Assembly: GCA_025966295.1 (NCBI GenBank)
Contig: JAOPVD010000043.1
Span: 1-6,982 of the forward strand
DNA: 6,982 nucleotides
Source of the DNA: Frankiales bacterium
GTDB lineage: Bacteria > Actinomycetota > Actinomycetes > Mycobacteriales > SCTD01
Direction: 5' to 3'
This document shows positions 1-5,473 of this stretch, in pieces (position 1 is the first letter of the stretch; each line of letters starts with the position of its first letter). Made by a program: the position numbers and the translations under genes. The notes under the pieces were generated by a model. It saw only the letters and a list, made by a program, of their open reading frames with translations, was not told the DNA's origin and did no database searches.

Positions 1-595
1 CCAGCGAGTCCTGGGCGTACTCCGGCGAGTAGAAGATGGCCAGCCAGCCGTCGAACAGCTCGCCGGCGAGCTCGAGGTTCTTCGGGCCGACGGCCGCCAG
101 GTAGGTCGGGATGTGCTCGCGCACCGGGTGCACGGTGAGCTGCAGCGCCTTGCCCGGGCCGTCCGGCAGCGGCAGGACGTAGTGCTGACCGGCGTACTTC
201 ACCTTCTGCCGGCTCAGCGCCATGTTGACGATCTCGATGTACTCGCGGGTGCGGGCCAGCGGCTTGTCGAAGCGCACGCCGTGCCAGCCCTCCGACACCT
301 GCGGGCCGGAGACGCCCAGGCCGAGCCGGAAGCGGCCGCCGGACAGGCTGTCCAGGGTCGCCGCGGTCATGGCGGTGTTGGCCGGCGTGCGGCCCGGGAT
401 CTGGAAGATGGCGGACCCGATGTCGATCTGGCTGGTCTGCGCGCCGACCCAGGCCAGGATCGACGGGGCGTCGGAGCCGTAGGCCTCCGCCACCCAGGCG
501 ACGGAGTAGCCGAGCCGGTCGGCCTCCTTGGCCAGCTCCAGGTTGGCGGCATCGTTGCCCATGCCCCAGTAGCCCATGTTGAGCCCGAGCTTCAC
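1..595 (-). CDS. LLM-class (probable F420-dependent) oxidoreductase, C-terminus cut by window edge
   Basis: The visible 198 residues begin VKLGLNMGYWGMGN and read without a stop to the window edge. The luciferase-like pattern is clear: an N-terminal beta strand with GYWG, then EADRLGYSVAWVAEAYGSDA (about 21-43), SGGRFRLGLGVSGPQ (85-99) with EGWHG following, and PTYLAAVGPKNLELAGE (163-179) before a DGW. These match bacterial luciferase-family flavin/F420 oxidoreductases of the Mer/F420-dependent type, usually about 330-350 residues, so roughly 40% is missing. Members are cytosolic TIM-barrel enzymes that use reduced F420 (or FMN) for hydride transfer; the substrate cannot be told here. The GTG start at 595 was chosen because GGAGG lies at 601-605 with a 5-base spacer. 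It diverges from the aldo/keto reductase across 46 bp. F420 rather than FMN use is inferred from similarity to actinobacterial members. Confidence 0.9.
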   Translation of the reverse strand, partial: MKLGLNMGYWGMGNDAANLELAKEADRLGYSVAWVAEAYGSDAPSILAWVGAQTSQIDIGSAIFQIPGRTPANTAMTAATLDSLSGGRFRLGLGVSGPQVSEGWHGVRFDKPLARTREYIEIVNMALSRQKVKYAGQHYVLPLPDGPGKALQLTVHPVREHIPTYLAAVGPKNLELAGELFDGWLAIFYSPEYAQDSL

Positions 596-621
596 TCTGA
601 CCTCCACGTCATGACAGTGCT

Positions 622-637
622 CGGACGGTAGCGTCCG
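622..637. promoter_or_regulatory. 6-bp inverted repeat in the divergent LLM/aldo-keto reductase intergenic region
   Basis: CGGACG (622-627) and CGTCCG (632-637) form a perfect inverted repeat around GTAG, in the 46-bp gap between two divergent genes. The sequence TAGCGT (629-634) runs through the loop and right arm and fits an actinobacterial TAnnnT -10 box 7 bases before the GTG at 642. The repeat could be a small operator, or chance in GC-rich DNA. No convincing -35 hexamer is visible. Confidence 0.35.
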
Positions 638-641
638 CGCC

Positions 642-1643
642 GTGAAGCAGCGTCACCTGGGCCGCAGCGGCCTGATCGTCTCCCGGCTCGCCCTCGGCAC
701 CATGACCTGGGGCGGTGACACCGACGAGGACGACGCCGCCGCCCAGCTGCTCGCCTTCCGCGACGCCGGCGGCACCCTGCTGGACACCGCCAACACCTAC
801 GTGCAGGGCGAGAGCGAGAGCGTCGTCGGCCGGCTGCTCAAGGACGTCATCCCGCGCGATGAGGTGGTGCTGGCCACCAAGGCGTACGGCGTGGTGGGCA
901 GCGGGCCGATGGGCCGCGGCACGTCCAGGGGTCACCTGCTGACCGCCCTCGACCAGTCGCTCAAGCGGCTGCAGACCGACTACATCGACCTGTGGCAGCT
1001 GCACTCCTGGGACCCGGTCACGCCCTGGGACGAGGCCATGGCCGCGCTGGACTGGGCGGTGCAGTCCGGCCGGGTGCGCTACGCCGGCGTCTCGAACTAC
1101 AGCGGCTGGCAGCAGGGCGCGACGGCGGCCTGGCAGCGGGCCGTGCCCGGGCGGGCGCCGCTGGTGTCCAACCAGGTCGAGTACTCGCTGCTGCAGCGCG
1201 GCATCGAGCGGGAGGTGGTGCCGTCCGCGCTCGACCAGGGCGTCGGGCTGCTGCCGTGGTCGCCGCTGGGCCGCGGGGTGCTGACCGGCAAGTACCGCAA
1301 CGGTTCCCCCGCCGACAGCCGCGGCAACTCCGAGCGCTTCAAGCCCTTCGTCGAGCCCTACCTCGATGAGCGCTCCCGGTCGGTCGTCGACGCGGTCCTC
1401 ACCGCGGCCGATGGCCTGGGGGTCTCCCCGGTCGCGGTGGCGCTGGCCTGGGTGCGGGACCGGCCCGGGGTGGTGGCCCCGATCGTGGGCGCCCGCACCA
1501 ACGCCCAGCTCCAGGCGTCGTTGGCGGCCGAGCACGTGGTGCTGCCCGACGTCGTCCGGCAGGCCCTCGACGACGTGTCGGCCCCGCCGATCGGCTACCC
1601 CGAGCAGATGCCGCGCTGGTCCTCCGAGGACCTGGAGACGTAG
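642..1643 (+). CDS. Aldo/keto reductase
   Basis: This 333-residue protein is a full-length aldo/keto reductase, a cytosolic NAD(P)H-dependent TIM-barrel enzyme reducing aldehydes or ketones. The catalytic tetrad is visible: D48 and Y53 in LLDTANTYVQG, K80 in VLATKAYG, and H121 in DLWQLHSWD. Cofactor-binding segments follow: GVSNYSGWQ (149-157), Q178, SPLGRGVLTGKY (207-218) and PIVGART (280-286). GVSNYSGWQ and the overall length suggest the potassium-channel-beta/YajO/IolS-like branch rather than the smaller AKR5 type. The GTG at 642 gives the N-terminus MKQRHLGRSGL expected for the family. Its upstream GGACGG is weak and about 14 bases away, so the message may be leaderless. The DUF5703-like gene starts 11 bases after its stop. 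The substrate is unknown. Confidence 0.95.
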   Translation: MKQRHLGRSGLIVSRLALGTMTWGGDTDEDDAAAQLLAFRDAGGTLLDTANTYVQGESESVVGRLLKDVIPRDEVVLATKAYGVVGSGPMGRGTSRGHLLTALDQSLKRLQTDYIDLWQLHSWDPVTPWDEAMAALDWAVQSGRVRYAGVSNYSGWQQGATAAWQRAVPGRAPLVSNQVEYSLLQRGIEREVVPSALDQGVGLLPWSPLGRGVLTGKYRNGSPADSRGNSERFKPFVEPYLDERSRSVVDAVLTAADGLGVSPVAVALAWVRDRPGVVAPIVGARTNAQLQASLAAEHVVLPDVVRQALDDVSAPPIGYPEQMPRWSSEDLET

Positions 1644-1654
1644 GCTCGTCGGCG

Positions 1655-1849
1655 ATGGCCGAGTACGAGTACCGGGCGCTGTCGCTCCCGCTGGGGGTGA
1701 GCAGCCGGCATGCCCGTGACGTGTTGGGCATCCACGCCGAGTTCGGGGACTGGGAGCTCCACGAGCACGCGATCTGGTCGGACGGCCGCCGCAAGGTGAC
1801 CGTCCGTCGGCGTTTGCGGCCCGAGCCGCTGCCGCCGATGCCCAGCTAG
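1655..1849 (+). CDS. DUF5703-like small hypothetical protein
   Basis: A 64-residue protein, MAEYEYRALSLPLGVS at the start, with a charged middle (HAEFGDWELHEHAIWSDGR) and a basic end (RRKVTVRRRLRPEP). The pattern EYEYR...LP.GVS..AR..L..HAE.G.WEL....DGRR.V..RR matches my memory of the actinobacterial DUF5703 family, which is short and of unknown function. No signal peptide, membrane segment or catalytic motif is seen. It begins 11 bases after the aldo/keto reductase stop, so it is probably on the same transcript, although no strong ribosome-binding site precedes ATG 1655. Its TAG stop shares a CTAG palindrome (1846-1849) with the stop of the convergent SRPBCC gene, a 4-base tail-to-tail overlap. 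Confidence 0.82.
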   Translation: MAEYEYRALSLPLGVSSRHARDVLGIHAEFGDWELHEHAIWSDGRRKVTVRRRLRPEPLPPMPS

Positions 1850-2325
1850 GCCGTGTACCGCGCGTAGAGGCGCTCCCAGCGCGGCAGGTCCCACTGCGCC
1901 CAGTCCTCCTGGTGGCCTTCGAGCGCCATGGCCAGGGTGTCGAGGTGCCAGTGCCAACCGGCCAGGTTCCGCTCCGGCTGCGGGCTGTCGAGCGCGGTCG
2001 TGGCCGTGAACACCAGCCGGGTGGCGTCGTGGTCCTCGGGCGTCAGCTCCCACCGCAGCGTGCCGTGCACGTCGGTCTCGACCTCCAGCAGCCGCTCCGG
2101 TTCCAGGGCGGTGATGGTTCCGGTGGCCGACGCGTCGCCGTTGAGCCAGCGGAGGGCGTAGCTGCCGCCCGGTCGCAGCTCGACCTGCAGCTCCCCGAGC
2201 CAGCGGCGCACCCACTCGGGGTCGGTGATCGCCGCCCAGACCGTGGCCGGCGGGTGCGGCAGCTGACGGACGAACCGCATCTCGGTGCGGTCCCCCACCC
2301 GCCTGGCCGTGCCCAGCTCGGTCAT
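1846..2325 (-). CDS. SRPBCC / AHSA1-like (START-fold) domain protein
   Basis: A 159-residue protein with one SRPBCC domain of the Aha1/CalC-like (COG3832) type. The diagnostic N-terminal stretch is RQLPHPPATVWAAITDPEWV (20-39), followed by RRWLGE and RPGGSYALRW (51-60). A central TGTITALEPERLLEVE (69-84) and the terminal helix containing WHWHLDTLAMALEG (124-137) complete the helix-grip fold. Such proteins bind hydrophobic ligands in a deep pocket; the ligand and any enzymatic activity are unknown here. The ATG at 2325 overlaps the TGA of the upstream ArsR gene as ATGA, so the two are almost certainly translationally coupled. ArsR-SRPBCC pairs are a common bacterial arrangement in which the regulator controls its neighbour. 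A longer reading frame entering from upstream in this frame is spurious, since it runs through arsR and the peptidase. Confidence 0.92.
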   Translation of the reverse strand: MTELGTARRVGDRTEMRFVRQLPHPPATVWAAITDPEWVRRWLGELQVELRPGGSYALRWLNGDASATGTITALEPERLLEVETDVHGTLRWELTPEDHDATRLVFTATTALDSPQPERNLAGWHWHLDTLAMALEGHQEDWAQWDLPRWERLYARYTA

Positions 2326-2621
2326 GACGCGTCCAGCACGGCCTCGAGGGCGTCGAGCCGTCCGGCCCAGAGCGCGCGGTACGGCTGCAGCCACGCGTCG
2401 AGCTCCTCCAGCGGGCGCGGGTCCAGGGCGTAGAAGCGCTGCTGCCCCTGCGCTCGGACCACCACCAGTCCGGCCTCGCGCAGCACCCGCAGCTGCTTGC
2501 TCACCGTCGGCTGGCTGGCCTGCAGCTGCTCGACCAGCTCCCCGACGTGCCGGGGCCCGGCCCGCAGCAGGTCCAGGATGGCGCGCCGCTGCGGTGCCGC
2601 CAGGACGTCGTACATGTTCAT
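2322..2621 (-). CDS. ArsR/SmtB-family winged-helix transcriptional regulator
   Basis: The 99-residue protein starts MNMYDVLAAPQRRAILDLLR, the usual helix 1 of ArsR regulators (A.P.RR.IL.LL). A winged helix follows: HVGELVEQLQASQPTVSKQL (25-44) is the helix-turn-helix and EAGLVVVRAQGQQRFYALD (49-67) the wing. The ELCVCDL-type cysteine metal site is absent, so a metal sensor of the classical ArsR/SmtB type is unlikely; the signal is unknown. I chose ATG 2621; ATG 2615 would also give a normal N-terminus. Upstream in-frame starts (ATG 2645, TTG 2657) add residues that overlap promoter-like sequence and are less likely. No strong Shine-Dalgarno precedes 2621, consistent with leaderless translation. 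Its end overlaps the SRPBCC gene by ATGA. It probably represses its own promoter. Confidence 0.9.
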   Translation of the reverse strand: MNMYDVLAAPQRRAILDLLRAGPRHVGELVEQLQASQPTVSKQLRVLREAGLVVVRAQGQQRFYALDPRPLEELDAWLQPYRALWAGRLDALEAVLDAS

Positions 2622-2657
2622 GCCCGTATATTCGAACCGGAGCATGTACGGCGTCAA
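2604..2657 (-). promoter_or_regulatory. Candidate arsR promoter inside a 13-bp imperfect inverted repeat
   Basis: Reading the minus strand, TTGACG (2657-2652) is a good -35, followed after 18 bases by GAATAT (2633-2628) as a fair -10. The start point would fall near 2621, the A of the chosen ATG. Around this lie two arms, GACGTCGTACATG (2604-2616) and CATGTACGGCGTC (2643-2655), complementary at 12 of 13 positions and separated by 26 bases. One arm covers the -35 region and the other lies just inside the gene, a layout suited to autorepression. The wide spacing is unusual for one ArsR dimer, so each arm may be a separate site. Confidence 0.5.
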
Positions 2658-2660
2658 GCC

Positions 2661-3962
2661 TCAGCTGGCGTCGAGGAAGCGGTCCAGCACCCGGGTGCCG
2701 AAGCCGAGCGCGTCGACCGGGACCCGCTCGTCGACGCCGTGGAACATCCCGGAGAAGTCCAGCTCGGCCGGCAGCTTGAGCGGCGCGAAGCCGAAGCAGC
2801 GCATCCCGAGCCGGCTGAAGCTCTTGGCGTCGGTGCCGCCCGACAGCGTGTAGGGCACCGCGCGCGCGCCCGGGTCCTCGGCCTTGAGGGCGCCGGCCAT
2901 GGCGTCGACCAGCGCGCCCTCGAACTCGGTCTCCAGCGCGATGTCGTAGTGCGTGTACTCCCGGATGATGTCGGGGCCGAGGAGGGCGTCGATCTCGGCC
3001 TCCCACTCCTTCTCGAAACCGGGCAGGAAGCGGCCGTCGACCATCGCGTGCGCCTTGCCCGGGACGACGTTGTGCTTGTAGCCGGCCTCGAGCATCGTCG
3101 GGTTGGCGGTGTTGCGCAGCGTCGCGCCCACGATCCGGGCGATCGGGCCGAGCTTCTTGACCGTCCCCTCCATGTCGTCGGGGTCGAGCTCGATGCCGAA
3201 CGCGTCGCTGATCTCGTCGAGGAAGGCCCGGACCGTCTTGGTGACGTGGATCGGGAACTGGTACGCCCCGACCCGGGCGACCGCCTCGCACAGCTTGGTG
3301 ACGGCGTTGTCGTGGTTGATCATGCTGCCGTGGCCGGCGGTGCCGGTCGCGGTCAGCCGCATCCAGGCCATCCCCTTCTGGGCGGTCTCGATCATGTACA
3401 GCCGCAGGTCGTCGTTGACGCTCAGCGAGAAGCCGCCGACCTCGCTGATCGCCTCGGTGCAGCCCTCGAACAGCTCCGGCTTGTTCTCGACCAGCCACTG
3501 GGCGCCGAACACCCCGCCGGCCTCCTCGTCGGCCACGAACGCCAGCACCACGTCGCGGGGCGGCTTGCGGCCGGTGCGGAGCCGCTCCCGCACGACCGCC
3601 AGCGTCATCGCGTTCATGTCCAGCATGTCGACCGCGCCTCTCCCCCAGACGCAGCCGTCCGCCACCTCGGCGGCGAACGGGTCGTAGGTCCACTCCTTGG
3701 GCTCGGCCGGCACCACGTCCAGGTGGCCGTGGATGAGCAGCGCATCCCGGCTCCGGTCCTCCCCGGGGACCCGGGCCACCACGCTGGTGCGGTTCCGGGC
3801 GGACTCGAGCACCTGGGGCTCCAGGCCCACCTCGGCGAGCTTCCCGGCGACGTACTCAGCCGCCGCCCGCTCCCCCTTGCCCTGGCCGGTGCCGTCGTTG
3901 ACGCTCTCGAAGCGGATCAGGTCCCGGAGGATCTCGACCGCCTCGTCCTGGGGAGTAGCCAT
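2661..3962 (-). CDS. M20/M25/M40-family metallohydrolase (dipeptidase-like)
   Basis: A 433-residue zinc peptidase or deacylase of the M20 family, normal in length. Metal-site motifs are in order: HGHLDVVP (78-85, H80 ligand, D82), GRGAVDML (108-114, D112 bridging ligand), DEEAGG (145-150, E146 catalytic base, E147 ligand), E174 in SEVGGF, and H408 in FHGVDE. The dimerization domain sits between, including TAGHGSM (208-214). GGTDAKSF (375-382) is typical of the C-terminal catalytic half. It is predicted to be cytosolic, with no signal peptide, and hydrolyses a peptide or N-acyl amino acid bond; the substrate cannot be assigned. ATG 3962 has only a distant GGAG (about 14 bases), but TAGCGT lies 6 bases before it, so a leaderless message is possible. 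The gene diverges from the tRNA-Leu and ends three bases before the candidate arsR -35. Confidence 0.94.
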   Translation of the reverse strand: MATPQDEAVEILRDLIRFESVNDGTGQGKGERAAAEYVAGKLAEVGLEPQVLESARNRTSVVARVPGEDRSRDALLIHGHLDVVPAEPKEWTYDPFAAEVADGCVWGRGAVDMLDMNAMTLAVVRERLRTGRKPPRDVVLAFVADEEAGGVFGAQWLVENKPELFEGCTEAISEVGGFSLSVNDDLRLYMIETAQKGMAWMRLTATGTAGHGSMINHDNAVTKLCEAVARVGAYQFPIHVTKTVRAFLDEISDAFGIELDPDDMEGTVKKLGPIARIVGATLRNTANPTMLEAGYKHNVVPGKAHAMVDGRFLPGFEKEWEAEIDALLGPDIIREYTHYDIALETEFEGALVDAMAGALKAEDPGARAVPYTLSGGTDAKSFSRLGMRCFGFAPLKLPAELDFSGMFHGVDERVPVDALGFGTRVLDRFLDAS

Positions 3963-3968
3963 GGCCGC

Positions 3969-3974
3969 ACGCTA
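3969..3974 (-). promoter_or_regulatory. Candidate -10 box for the M20 gene (leaderless)
   Basis: On the minus strand TAGCGT (3974-3969) fits TAnnnT and is followed by six bases and then ATG 3962, the spacing of leaderless actinobacterial genes. No recognisable -35 is found 17-18 bases upstream. The same hexamer precedes the aldo/keto reductase start. Confidence 0.35.
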
Positions 3975-4001
3975 ACGCTCCGCCCCGCGCCCGGGTTTCG
4001 C

Positions 4002-4035
4002 TATAGTCGTCGTGCAGCCCGGGTTCGCCTGGGCT
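4002..4035 (+). promoter_or_regulatory. tRNA-Leu promoter -10 and leader hairpin
   Basis: TATAGT (4002-4007) is a near-consensus -10 box, placing the transcript start near 4014 and leaving a leader of about 28 bases before the tRNA. No good -35 is visible. The leader contains an 8-bp stem (4016-4023 with 4028-4035, one G-U pair) closed by a UUCG loop at 4024-4027. This stable hairpin sits 6 bases ahead of the mature tRNA 5' end. Confidence 0.6.
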
Positions 4036-4041
4036 CACCCT

Positions 4042-4127
4042 GTCCGGGTGGCGGAATTGGCAGACGCGCTAGCTTGAGGTGCTAGTTCTCAGTGATGGGA
4101 ATGGGGGTTCAAGTCCCCCCTCGGACA
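4042..4127 (+). tRNA. tRNA-Leu (anticodon GAG)
   Basis: The full class II cloverleaf can be drawn. The acceptor stem is GTCCGGG (4042-4048) with CTCGGAC (4120-4126), including one G-U pair, and A4127 is the discriminator. The D arm includes GCGGAATTGGCAGACGC. The anticodon stem is CTAGC (4069-4073) with GCTAG (4081-4085), and the loop TTGAGGT carries anticodon GAG at 4076-4078. A long variable arm pairs TTCTC (4086-4090) with GGGAA (4097-4101). The T arm is GGGGG-TTCAAGT-CCCCC (4103-4119). The long variable arm and GAG identify leucine, reading CUC and CUU codons. The terminal CCA is not encoded, as is common in actinobacteria. Its 3' end is the probable integration site of the element that follows. 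Confidence 0.97.
4076..4127 (+). other. Probable attachment site (att core) within the tRNA-Leu 3' half
   Basis: The tRNA is immediately followed by a tyrosine integrase gene and transfer-type genes, the standard layout of elements that integrate into tRNA 3' ends and restore the gene. The core therefore probably lies between the anticodon loop and base 4127, most likely including the T arm. Its exact limits cannot be set without the second copy, which is not in this window. Confidence 0.55.
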
Positions 4128-4143
4128 CATATCCACAACCTGC

Positions 4144-4165
4144 CTGACCTGCGGTTTTAGGTCAG
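4144..4165. repeat. 7-bp perfect inverted repeat downstream of tRNA-Leu
   Basis: CTGACCT (4144-4150) and AGGTCAG (4159-4165) flank the 8-base loop GCGGTTTT. It could be an integrase or excisionase site or a weak tRNA terminator. The right arm is not followed by a T run, so an intrinsic terminator is not well supported. Confidence 0.45.
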
Positions 4166-4183
4166 ACGAAGGCAAGACCATCA

Positions 4184-4222
4184 GCTCCAGGCATAACCGC
4201 GGCATAACCAGCGACCTGGAGC
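4184..4222 (+). promoter_or_regulatory. Integrase leader: 9-bp direct repeats within an inverted repeat covering the ribosome-binding site
   Basis: GGCATAACC occurs at 4190-4198 and again at 4201-4209, an 11-bp period close to one helical turn. Surrounding the pair is a perfect 8-bp inverted repeat, GCTCCAGG (4184-4191) and CCTGGAGC (4215-4222). The right arm includes GGAG (4218-4221), the likely ribosome-binding site of the integrase. The direct repeats resemble arm-type integrase sites; the inverted repeat could hide the ribosome-binding site in the mRNA. Both roles are inferred. Confidence 0.5.
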
Positions 4223-4231
4223 GTGACTGCG

Positions 4232-5470
4232 ATGGCTTCCCTTGTGACCCGTGCCCGCCGGGACGGCTCGACCGCCTACAAGGTGCAGTGGCACCTCGGT
4301 GGCGGCCGGGACGGCAGCTGGCAGAGCGAGACCTTCGACGACCGCCGGGAGGCCTTGCGCTTCCAGACCCTGGTGGAGGCGCACGGCCACCTGTGGCCGA
4401 CCGGCTGGACGAAGGGCTGGGGCTTCGCGCTCCCGCCCGCACCGCCCGTGGCGGCCGCCGGGGCCACCCTGTTGTCGACGTTCGCGACCGCCTACGTCCG
4501 CCGGTTGACCAGCGCCGGTCCGGACTGCCAGAGCCGCTACCTGAGCCAGGTCCGGCTGCTGGTCGCCTGGATCACCGAGGCGACCGGCAAGGTCCCGACC
4601 GTGGAGGCGTTCAGCAGCGACGACGACCGGGACTGGATCAACGCCCGGCGCCGGGCCGGCGCGAAGCCCAAGACCATCGCGAACTACCACGGCCTGCTCG
4701 CCGCGGTGTTCAAGGACGCCCACCACAAGGGCCTGATCACCCGCAACCCGTGCGACGGCGTCCGGCTGCCCGTCCGGGAGGTGCACGTGGAGGCCGTCGA
4801 CGACAGCAGCTTCCTGACCGAGGCGCAGTTCTCGCTGCTCCGCGCCTGCATGGACCCCGACAGCCGCGACCTGCTCACCGTGGCCGTCGGCACCGGTCTG
4901 CGCTGGGGCGAGCTGACGGCCCTGCGCGCCGACGACCTGGTCCTGACCGGCCCGAGCCCGCACCTGTCGGTCCGGCGGGCCTGGAAGCGCAACGGCACCG
5001 GTGACTTCGCGGTCGAGGGCGAGGCGCGGTTCTACCTCGGCCCGCCCAAGACCCGGGAGTCCCGGCGCCGGGTCAGCCTGGCGCCGCCGGTCGTGCAGGT
5101 GCTCGAGCAGCTGACGGACGGCCGCGGCCCGGAGGAGTTCGTCTTCCCGGGTCCGGGCGGGGGCCGGCTCGACCAGGGCACCTGGTACGCCGCCCGCTGG
5201 CAGCCCGCGGTCCGCGCCGCCCAGGCCCGGGGTCTCGGCGCGTCACCGCGGTTCCACGATCTGCGGCACACGCACGCCGCCTGGCTGATCAGCGCGGGCG
5301 TGCCGCTGCCGGTCATCCAGAAACGGCTCGGCCACAAGAGCATCAAGATCACCGTCGACGTGTACGGCGGGCTGCTGGTGCAGACAAACGATGCGGTCGA
5401 CGCGGCCGTCGCGCAGGCGCTCGGCGGCGGGCAGATCTCCCTCGCCCCGGGCCGGCGGGAGTCCGCGTGA
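4232..5470 (+). CDS. int: Tyrosine-family site-specific integrase
   Basis: A 412-residue tyrosine recombinase that should integrate and excise the element at the tRNA-Leu. The N-terminal part (about 1-55, ARRDGSTAYKVQWHLGG) looks like the beta-rich arm-binding domain of phage/ICE integrases. Residues about 80-180 form the SAM-like core-binding domain (TAYVRRLTSAG through RNPCDGVRLP), and 195-412 the catalytic domain. The catalytic set is complete: R224 (TGLRWGE), K273 (PPKTRESRR), H342 and R345 (FHDLRHTHA), H368 (RLGHKS) and nucleophile Y378 (VDVYGG). ATG 4232 was preferred over GTG 4223 because GGAG at 4218-4221 leaves 10 bases to the ATG but only one to the GTG. The gene begins beside the tRNA and reads into the element, ending 3 bp from the convergent excisionase stop. 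Confidence 0.96.
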   Translation: MASLVTRARRDGSTAYKVQWHLGGGRDGSWQSETFDDRREALRFQTLVEAHGHLWPTGWTKGWGFALPPAPPVAAAGATLLSTFATAYVRRLTSAGPDCQSRYLSQVRLLVAWITEATGKVPTVEAFSSDDDRDWINARRRAGAKPKTIANYHGLLAAVFKDAHHKGLITRNPCDGVRLPVREVHVEAVDDSSFLTEAQFSLLRACMDPDSRDLLTVAVGTGLRWGELTALRADDLVLTGPSPHLSVRRAWKRNGTGDFAVEGEARFYLGPPKTRESRRRVSLAPPVVQVLEQLTDGRGPEEFVFPGPGGGRLDQGTWYAARWQPAVRAAQARGLGASPRFHDLRHTHAAWLISAGVPLPVIQKRLGHKSIKITVDVYGGLLVQTNDAVDAAVAQALGGGQISLAPGRRESA

Positions 5471-5473
5471 GGC

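Noticed and set aside
609..1535. A 308-codon minus-strand open frame opposite the aldo/keto reductase
   Set aside because: The reductase has complete catalytic and cofactor motifs; the opposite frame has low-complexity Gly/Arg/His-rich sequence with no family signature.
1846..3693. A 615-codon open frame on the minus strand that would fuse upstream sequence to the SRPBCC protein
   Set aside because: Its first three quarters run out of frame through the M20 peptidase and arsR and give arginine-rich, motif-free sequence; the SRPBCC gene has its own ATG with an ATGA overlap.
2547..4085. A 512-codon plus-strand open frame opposite the M20 gene, running into the tRNA
   Set aside because: It is a GC-driven antisense shadow: it lies opposite the clearly assigned M20 gene, contains no recognisable domain and ends inside the tRNA.
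4144..4165. Intrinsic terminator for tRNA-Leu
   Set aside because: The stem is not followed by a run of T; the only T run is in the loop.
4181..4963. Long open frames opposite or out of phase with the integrase (also 4288-5004 and 4089-4442)
   Set aside because: They overlap a well-supported integrase, one also overlaps the tRNA, and their composition is typical of GC-rich shadow frames.
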